Source of the DNA: CBDANO01 sp965197665
GTDB taxonomy: Bacteria > Chloroflexota > Dehalococcoidia > Lucifugimonadales > UBA3495
Direction of reading: 5' to 3'
Assembly (NCBI GenBank): GCA_965197665.1
Contig: CBDANO010000003.1
Span: forward strand, 310,001 to 374,000
DNA length: 64,000 nt
Position 1 is the first letter of the stretch. Every line of letters begins with the position of its first letter. Under the pieces are notes generated by a model that did not search any database, was not told the origin of the DNA, and saw only the letters and a program-made list of their open reading frames with translations. Positions 59,025 to 64,000 of the stretch are shown here, piece by piece. The translations under genes were made by a program, and so were the position numbers.

Positions 59025-61835
59025 ATGCTTGATGAGTTTATGGACAACACGCACCGAATCGACGCCCTGAAATCGTCGCTGAAGGAACGCATTCTGATCA
59101 TCGATGGGGCCATGGGCACGTCTATACAGGACCGCGGCCTTGGGCCGGACGACTTTGGTGGCCTCGCCTATGAAGGATGCAATGAGTACCTGGTAGTCAC
59201 CCGCCCTGACGTAATCGAAGGGATTCACCAGGAATTTTTGGACGCTGGGGCCGACATCATAGAAACCAACACCTTCGGGGCGACCTCGGTGGTGCTGGAG
59301 GAGTACGGGCTGGCCCACGAGGCCAAGCGGCTAAACCGAGAAGCGGCCCAATTGGCCCGTCGAGCGGCCGACGAGGCCGGCAGAGCGGGGAAGCTCCGCT
59401 TTGTGGCCGGGTCTATGGGGCCGACCACAAAGACCATTTCGGTTACCGGCGGCGTCACTTTCGAAGCGCTGGCCGGCGCATATCGGCAGCAAGCGGCCGG
59501 CCTGATGGAGGGCGGCGCCGACCTGCTACTCCTAGAGACCGGCCAAGACACTCTGAATATCAAAGCTGGGCTGGAGGGCATCGACCTGGCCTTCAGCGAG
59601 TTGGGCCGGTCCATTCCGGTGGCCGTTCAAGGCACTATCGAACCGATGGGGACCCTTTTGGCCGGGCAGGACGCGGAAGCCTTTTACACTTCCCTGGCCC
59701 ACCGGGACTTGTTATGGATCGGCTTGAACTGCGCCACCGGGCCGGAGTTCATGACCGACCACATACGCACCCTCGCGGGGCTGTCCCGTTTTCCAGTGGC
59801 CTGCGTTCCCAACGCCGGGCTGCCCGACGAAGACGGGAGGTACAACGAGACCCCGGAGATGCTGGCGAATACTTTGGCGCGCTTCATGGATTCCCGCTGG
59901 CTAAACGTAGTTGGCGGGTGCTGCGGCACCGGACCGGACCACGTCAGCTTGCTGGCAAGGCGGGCCGAAGGGCGCGCCCCGCGTGAGACGGTCCGGTCCT
60001 CGGCGACGCGAATCTCGGGAATAGAGGCGTTGGTAGTTGACCAAGACACCCGCCCCGCTATTGTGGGCGAGCGCACCAACGTGCTGGGGAGCCGCCGTTT
60101 CCGTAGGCTCATCGCCGAGGGGGCCTTCGAGGAAGCGTCGGAAATAGGCCGCCGCCAAGTGCGCAACGGCGCCCATCTGCTGGACGTCTGTCTTCAAGAC
60201 CCGGACCGGAACGAGACGGCCGACCTGACGACCTTCCTCGAACTGCTGACCAAGAAGATCAAGACGCCGGTGATGATCGACTCGACCGACACGGAAGCCG
60301 TAGAACAAGCCTTGAAACTCTTGCAGGGGAAGTCGGTCATCAATTCCATAAACCTGGAGGACGGAGAGGCCCGCTTTCAAGCTATAGTCCCCTTGGCGCG
60401 GCGGTACGGGGCGGCCCTGGTGGTGGGCTGCATCGACGAAGACAAACAGCAGGCGCAAGCCGTTACCCGGCAGCGAAAGCTGGAAGTCGCCAAGCGTTCC
60501 TTCCGGATTCTAACGGAAAAGTACGGCGTGCGCCCCGAAGACATCATATTCGACCCGCTGGTATTCCCGGCGGGCACCGGCGACGTGAACTATGTTGGGT
60601 CAGCCGCCGAAACGATAGAAGGGGTGCGCTTGATTAAGGAAGCCATCCCCGAAGCCAAAACGGTCCTGGGCATATCCAACGTATCCTTCGGGCTGCCCGG
60701 CGCAGGGCGGGAGGTGCTCAACTCAGTGTTCTTGTATCACTGCGTTCAGGCTGGGTTGGACATGGCTATCGTCAACTCGGAGCTGATGCAGCGTTATACT
60801 TCCATCCCTGAGCAGGAGAGGGAGCTGGCCGAAGACCTGATTTGGCACCGGGGTGAAGACCCGGTAGCGGCTTTCGCCGCCCACTTCCGAGACCGCCCCC
60901 CCCAAGCCACCGATGAAGAGCGGCGAGGCCTTCCGTTAGACCAACGCTTGGCCCTGGCAATAATCGAAGGCACCAAGGAGGGACTGGCTGAGGATCTAGA
61001 GGAAGCCCTAACCGAGAGAGAGCCCTTGGAAATCATCAACGGGCCCTTGATGGAGGGAATGACCGAAGTCGGGCGGCAATTCAACCTCAACCAGTTGATC
61101 GTGGCCGAGGTCCTCCAGTCTGCCGAGTCGATGAAATTCGCCGTGGCCCACTTGGAACCCCACATGGACCGGGTGGACAGCGCCATCCGGGGCAAGATCG
61201 TATTGGCTACGGTAAAAGGCGACGTTCACGACATCGGCAAGAACCTCGTGGACATCATTCTTTCCAACAACGGCTACCGGATCATCAACCTGGGAATCAA
61301 GGTGCCTCCCCAGGAGTTGATCGACGCCTACCAAGAGCACCGGCCAGACATCATCGGTTTGTCCGGCCTTCTGGTGAAGTCGGCTCAGATGATGGTGGAA
61401 ACCGCCCAGGACTTCCAGCAGGCCGGAGTCAACTGCCCCATGCTGGTGGGGGGCGCCGCTCTATCCAACCGGTTCACCCGCCTTCGCATCGCGCCGGAGT
61501 ACGACGGCCTCGTTGCTTACGCCCCGGATGCTATGTCCGGACTGGCCTTGGCCAACACGGTCATGGACGCGGACGAGCGGCAAAAGCTGGCCGCTCACCT
61601 TGACGCGGAAACCGATGAGCTGCTGAGGACACGCCCGCGAACGGCAGGACCGGCCCATCGACGAGTCTCCGGCCCCGCCATCTCCGGCCCGGGTCCGGCG
61701 CGACTTTCCTATACCCAACCCCCCCGACCTGAAGCTTCACGTGCTTCGGGACTTCGACTTGGAGCGGATTTTCCCCATGATAAATCCGCAGATGCTCTAC
61801 GGGCGCCACCTGGGATTCAAGGGCCGGTTCGCTGA
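59025..61835 (+). CDS. metH: cobalamin-dependent methionine synthase, N-terminal modules (frame runs past a frameshift)
   Basis: Transfers methyl from methyl-THF to homocysteine. Homocysteine domain first (IIDGAMGTSIQDRGLGPDDF, zinc Cys in VGGCCGTGPDHV), pterin domain (GERTNVLGSRRFRRL, HLLDVCLQDPDRNE, MIDSTDTEAVEQAL), cap (QLIVAEVLQSAESMKFAV) and B12-binding domain (VKGDVHDIGKNLVDIIL with the axial His). Homology stops at about 61622 (DAETDELL); from there to the stop at 61835 the frame is Arg/Pro-rich and unrelated, while the expected continuation is in the +1 frame. An ATG five codons downstream is an alternative start. Confidence 0.88.
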   Translation: MLDEFMDNTHRIDALKSSLKERILIIDGAMGTSIQDRGLGPDDFGGLAYEGCNEYLVVTRPDVIEGIHQEFLDAGADIIETNTFGATSVVLEEYGLAHEAKRLNREAAQLARRAADEAGRAGKLRFVAGSMGPTTKTISVTGGVTFEALAGAYRQQAAGLMEGGADLLLLETGQDTLNIKAGLEGIDLAFSELGRSIPVAVQGTIEPMGTLLAGQDAEAFYTSLAHRDLLWIGLNCATGPEFMTDHIRTLAGLSRFPVACVPNAGLPDEDGRYNETPEMLANTLARFMDSRWLNVVGGCCGTGPDHVSLLARRAEGRAPRETVRSSATRISGIEALVVDQDTRPAIVGERTNVLGSRRFRRLIAEGAFEEASEIGRRQVRNGAHLLDVCLQDPDRNETADLTTFLELLTKKIKTPVMIDSTDTEAVEQALKLLQGKSVINSINLEDGEARFQAIVPLARRYGAALVVGCIDEDKQQAQAVTRQRKLEVAKRSFRILTEKYGVRPEDIIFDPLVFPAGTGDVNYVGSAAETIEGVRLIKEAIPEAKTVLGISNVSFGLPGAGREVLNSVFLYHCVQAGLDMAIVNSELMQRYTSIPEQERELAEDLIWHRGEDPVAAFAAHFRDRPPQATDEERRGLPLDQRLALAIIEGTKEGLAEDLEEALTEREPLEIINGPLMEGMTEVGRQFNLNQLIVAEVLQSAESMKFAVAHLEPHMDRVDSAIRGKIVLATVKGDVHDIGKNLVDIILSNNGYRIINLGIKVPPQELIDAYQEHRPDIIGLSGLLVKSAQMMVETAQDFQQAGVNCPMLVGGAALSNRFTRLRIAPEYDGLVAYAPDAMSGLALANTVMDADERQKLAAHLDAETDELLRTRPRTAGPAHRRVSGPAISGPGPARLSYTQPPRPEASRASGLRLGADFPHDKSADALRAPPGIQGPVR

Positions 61836-62565
61836 AGCGATAGCCGCCGGGGACCCCGCGGCCCAGGAGCTGCGCGAATCGGTCCGCAAGGTCGAGGAGT
61901 TGGTGCTGGCCAGCCGTCAAGTCAACTCCAACGCCGTGTTCAAATTCTTCCCTTGCCAAGGGGACGGCCAGAAGCTGTTGGTCTATAGCCCGGACGGCCA
62001 ATCGGTGCTGGAGACCTTCTATTTCGGCCGCCAGTCCCAGCGGGACGGGTTGTGCCTGGCCGACTACGTTAGGCCCAAGGACAACCCGGACGGGCCTGAC
62101 GACGTGGACTACGTCGCAATGTTCATTACCTCCGTGGGACCGGGAACCCTGGAACTGTCGGAGCGTCTGAAGGCCGAGGGGCGGTTCTTAGACTCTCATA
62201 TCCTTCAAGCGCTGGCCTTGGAGAGCGCGGAAGCATTTGCGGAACTGCTCCACCAGCAAATAAGGCAGATGTGGGGCTTCGGCGACCCGCCCGGCGTCTC
62301 CCATCAAGACCTGTTCCGGACCCAGTACCGGGGCCGGCGTTATTCCTTCGGCTATCCGGCCTGCCCCCGGCTGGAGGACCAAGACAAGCTGTTCCGGCTG
62401 CTGGACGTCACCGCCAACATAGGTGTGGAGTTGACCGAAGGGTTTATGATGGACCCTGAGTCGTCGGTGTCCGCTCTGGTCTTTCATCATCCCGACGCCA
62501 AGTACTTCAACCTCAACGAGCAAGACGTAGACCGCTTGGAGAGAGAGGCCGCCGAGAGGTCGTGA
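61741..62565 (+). CDS. metH: MetH reactivation (AdoMet-binding) domain, separated by frameshift
   Basis: 275 residues from a GTG: VLRDFDLERIFPMINPQMLY, FFPCQGDGQKLLVY, CLADYVRPKDNPD, and RRYSFGYPACPRLEDQ with the AdoMet-binding Arg-x-x-x-GYP motif and GVELTEGFMM. The frame is open back to 61627 and there encodes HARERQDRP and PNPPDLKLH, the normal linker of MetH, so the split is a one-base shift and not a natural domain boundary. Start codon 61741 has no clear ribosome site. Either the gene is disrupted, or the base is an assembly error, or the domain is expressed separately. Confidence 0.75.
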   Translation: MLRDFDLERIFPMINPQMLYGRHLGFKGRFAEAIAAGDPAAQELRESVRKVEELVLASRQVNSNAVFKFFPCQGDGQKLLVYSPDGQSVLETFYFGRQSQRDGLCLADYVRPKDNPDGPDDVDYVAMFITSVGPGTLELSERLKAEGRFLDSHILQALALESAEAFAELLHQQIRQMWGFGDPPGVSHQDLFRTQYRGRRYSFGYPACPRLEDQDKLFRLLDVTANIGVELTEGFMMDPESSVSALVFHHPDAKYFNLNEQDVDRLEREAAERS

Positions 62566-62689
62566 AGGGGCTTCCCCTCTACTCCGGTGGAATTTCTCGA
62601 GAAGCCGGCAGACTCGAGTTTGGCAAAAGGGTCCGGATTCTAATCATGCCGCCGCGGGGCCTTTCGGCCAGCCCGCAGCCGGAGATGTT

Positions 62690-64000
62690 ATGGAACCTAT
62701 CGTCGACGTAGCGGCCCGACTGGGACTCGATGAGGAGCATCTAATCCCCTACGGGCGATATAAAGCTAAGATTTCTCTTGACGCCATGGCCGCCGAGAGC
62801 GCTACTTCGAGCGGACGGCGGCGGGGCAAGCTGGTGGTGGTGACGGGCATCACCCCCACGCCGGCGGGGGAAGGCAAAACGACGACGGCCATCGGCCTCA
62901 CCCAGGGTCTAGGCAAACTGGGACGCAATGCGGTGGTTACCCTCAGAGAGCCGACGTTGGGGCCGATCTACGGTATCAAAGGCGGCGGCACCGGCGGGGG
63001 CAACGCCCGGGTGTTGCCTGAAGACGAAATCAACATCCACTTTACCGGCGACGCTCACGCGGTGGCGTCGGCCCACAACCTGCTGGCCGCTCTGGTGGAC
63101 AATGCGGTGTACCGCAACGCGGTACCGGGTCTGGAAGCCTCCGGTATTAGCTGGTCCCGGGTAACCGACGCTTCAGACCGGGCCCTGCGCCAAGTCGTAA
63201 CCGGGATAGGCGGCGACGCCAATAGCCCGCTGCGGGAGACCCGGTTCGACATAGTTTCCGCCTCGGAGATCATGGCTATCCTGGCCTTGGCGGCCGGACC
63301 GGAGGACCTGCGGGCGCGGATTTCCCGCTTGGTGGTGGGGACCACTAGGGGCAACGAACCGGTCTCGGTTGACTCCTTGGGAGTTACTGGACCCGTGATG
63401 ACGCTGCTGCGCCAAGCTATCTTGCCCAACTTGGTCCAAACCTTGGAAGGCCAACCGGCGATAATCCACGCCGGTCCCTTCGGCAACATAGCCCATGGCT
63501 GCAACTCTATCATCGCCGACCGCTTGGCCCTGGAGTATACCGACTTCGTCATAACGGAAGCGGGGTTCGCCTCGGACCTGGGGTTCGAGAAGTTCATGCA
63601 CATCAAAGCGAGACAAAGCGGTTTGCTGCCCAACGCCGCGGTCTTGGTGGCCTCGGTGCGGGCGCTGAAGTGGCACGGCGGCACTCCCAGGAGGGACCTG
63701 GAATCTCCCAATCCTAAAGCGGTGCGGGACGGCGCTGCGAACCTGGAGCACCACATCGATGCCGTGAGCAGCTTCGGCGTGCCGGTGGTGGTGTGCGTCA
63801 ATCGTTTCGATAGCGACAGCCCGGAGGAACTGCGAGAAGTCGCGGCCATCGCTTCCGAAGCCGGCGTCCAAGCCACCGCTGAGTGCTCGGGTTTTGCCAA
63901 CGGCGGCGCCGGAGGGACGGAGTTGGCCGAAGCGGTGGTGAGGGCGGCCGGGGAAACGCCCGAGGTCAACTATGCTTACTCCTTGGACGCCGACGTGGAG
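62690..64000 (+). CDS. fhs: formate-tetrahydrofolate ligase, partial (C-terminus off the right edge)
   Basis: ATP-dependent formation of 10-formyl-THF. About 437 of the usual ~555 residues are present, open to the edge. MEPIVDVAARLGLDEEHLIPYGRYKAKI start with GGAG six bases upstream, the nucleotide loop TPTPAGEGKTTTAIGL, LREPTLGPIYGIKGGGTGGG, EINIHFTGDAHAV, FGNIAHGCNSIIADRL and ITEAGFASDLGFEKF are all diagnostic. It follows metH, so the two form a folate C1 locus. Confidence 0.95.
   Translation, partial: MEPIVDVAARLGLDEEHLIPYGRYKAKISLDAMAAESATSSGRRRGKLVVVTGITPTPAGEGKTTTAIGLTQGLGKLGRNAVVTLREPTLGPIYGIKGGGTGGGNARVLPEDEINIHFTGDAHAVASAHNLLAALVDNAVYRNAVPGLEASGISWSRVTDASDRALRQVVTGIGGDANSPLRETRFDIVSASEIMAILALAAGPEDLRARISRLVVGTTRGNEPVSVDSLGVTGPVMTLLRQAILPNLVQTLEGQPAIIHAGPFGNIAHGCNSIIADRLALEYTDFVITEAGFASDLGFEKFMHIKARQSGLLPNAAVLVASVRALKWHGGTPRRDLESPNPKAVRDGAANLEHHIDAVSSFGVPVVVCVNRFDSDSPEELREVAAIASEAGVQATAECSGFANGGAGGTELAEAVVRAAGETPEVNYAYSLDADVE

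Noticed and set aside
1..64000. CRISPR array, prophage, integron or transposase gene
   Set aside because: No regularly spaced repeats, no Cas, integrase, capsid or transposase-like reading frames were found; only non-autonomous repeats are present.

Overview
The window is a dense, high-GC (about 60%) bacterial chromosome segment with short intergenic gaps, frequent GTG/TTG starts and many stop/start overlaps. It has no rRNA, phage, IS transposase or CRISPR array. Gene content (LL-diaminopimelate aminotransferase DapL with DapF, archaeal-type phosphoglycerate mutase ApgM, several SDRs, CaiB/BaiF CoA-transferases, L-2-hydroxyglutarate oxidase, FtsX-type ABC exporter) suggests an uncultured member of the Chloroflexota, such as a Dehalococcoidia/SAR202-like lineage. 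That placement is inference from gene content, not a phylogeny.

Layout. 1-6265 (minus): purine operon guaA, small unknown, purD, small acidic unknown, purE, HAD phosphatase, purB (cut by the left edge). 6508-17856 (plus): Sua5, an odd polyprenyl-synthetase homologue, pgk-apgM-tpiA, two small unknowns, miaA, dapF, a Uma2 protein, hicB with a broken hicA, dapL and hflX. 18005-23659: two SDRs, an AlkA-like glycosylase, three tRNAs (Val, Leu, Arg), a class IV aminotransferase and an FAD monooxygenase. 23786-35572 (minus): isochorismatase-like hydrolase, PEP mutase/isocitrate lyase family enzyme, plsX-fabG, a double hot-dog dehydratase, lhgO, a CinA homologue, and an ABC ATPase with a 1158-residue FtsX permease. 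35963-38132 (minus): thiG-thiE-thiS behind a TPP riboswitch. 38423-43711 (minus): three CoA-transferase genes of SCOT/Ato type, one a fusion, and groES-groEL. 44023-53966 (plus): an acyl-CoA/CoA-transfer catabolic block. 53978-55981 (minus): leuCD. 56351-64000 (plus): M1 aminopeptidase, a frameshifted metH, and formate-THF ligase (cut by the right edge).

The most unusual items are: (i) a family of about 210-bp elements with terminal inverted repeats, at 10751, 24353 and 38135, two of them carrying a ~40-bp central palindrome; (ii) an alpha / beta-alpha fusion / beta CoA-transferase array in which the fused beta domain has lost its catalytic Glu; (iii) adjacent class III CoA-transferases, one apparently without the nucleophilic Asp; (iv) a polyprenyl synthetase homologue with both Asp-rich motifs degraded; (v) a CinA with an eroded amidase domain; (vi) a frameshift between the B12 and reactivation domains of MetH; (vii) a decayed hicA. 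None of these proves a new defence or mobile system.

Metabolically the segment combines purine, lysine, leucine, thiamine and fatty-acid biosynthesis, gluconeogenesis and folate C1 metabolism with an aerobic-looking catabolic set (monooxygenase, hydroxyglutarate oxidase, enoyl-CoA hydratases, acyl-CoA synthetase, CoA-transferases).
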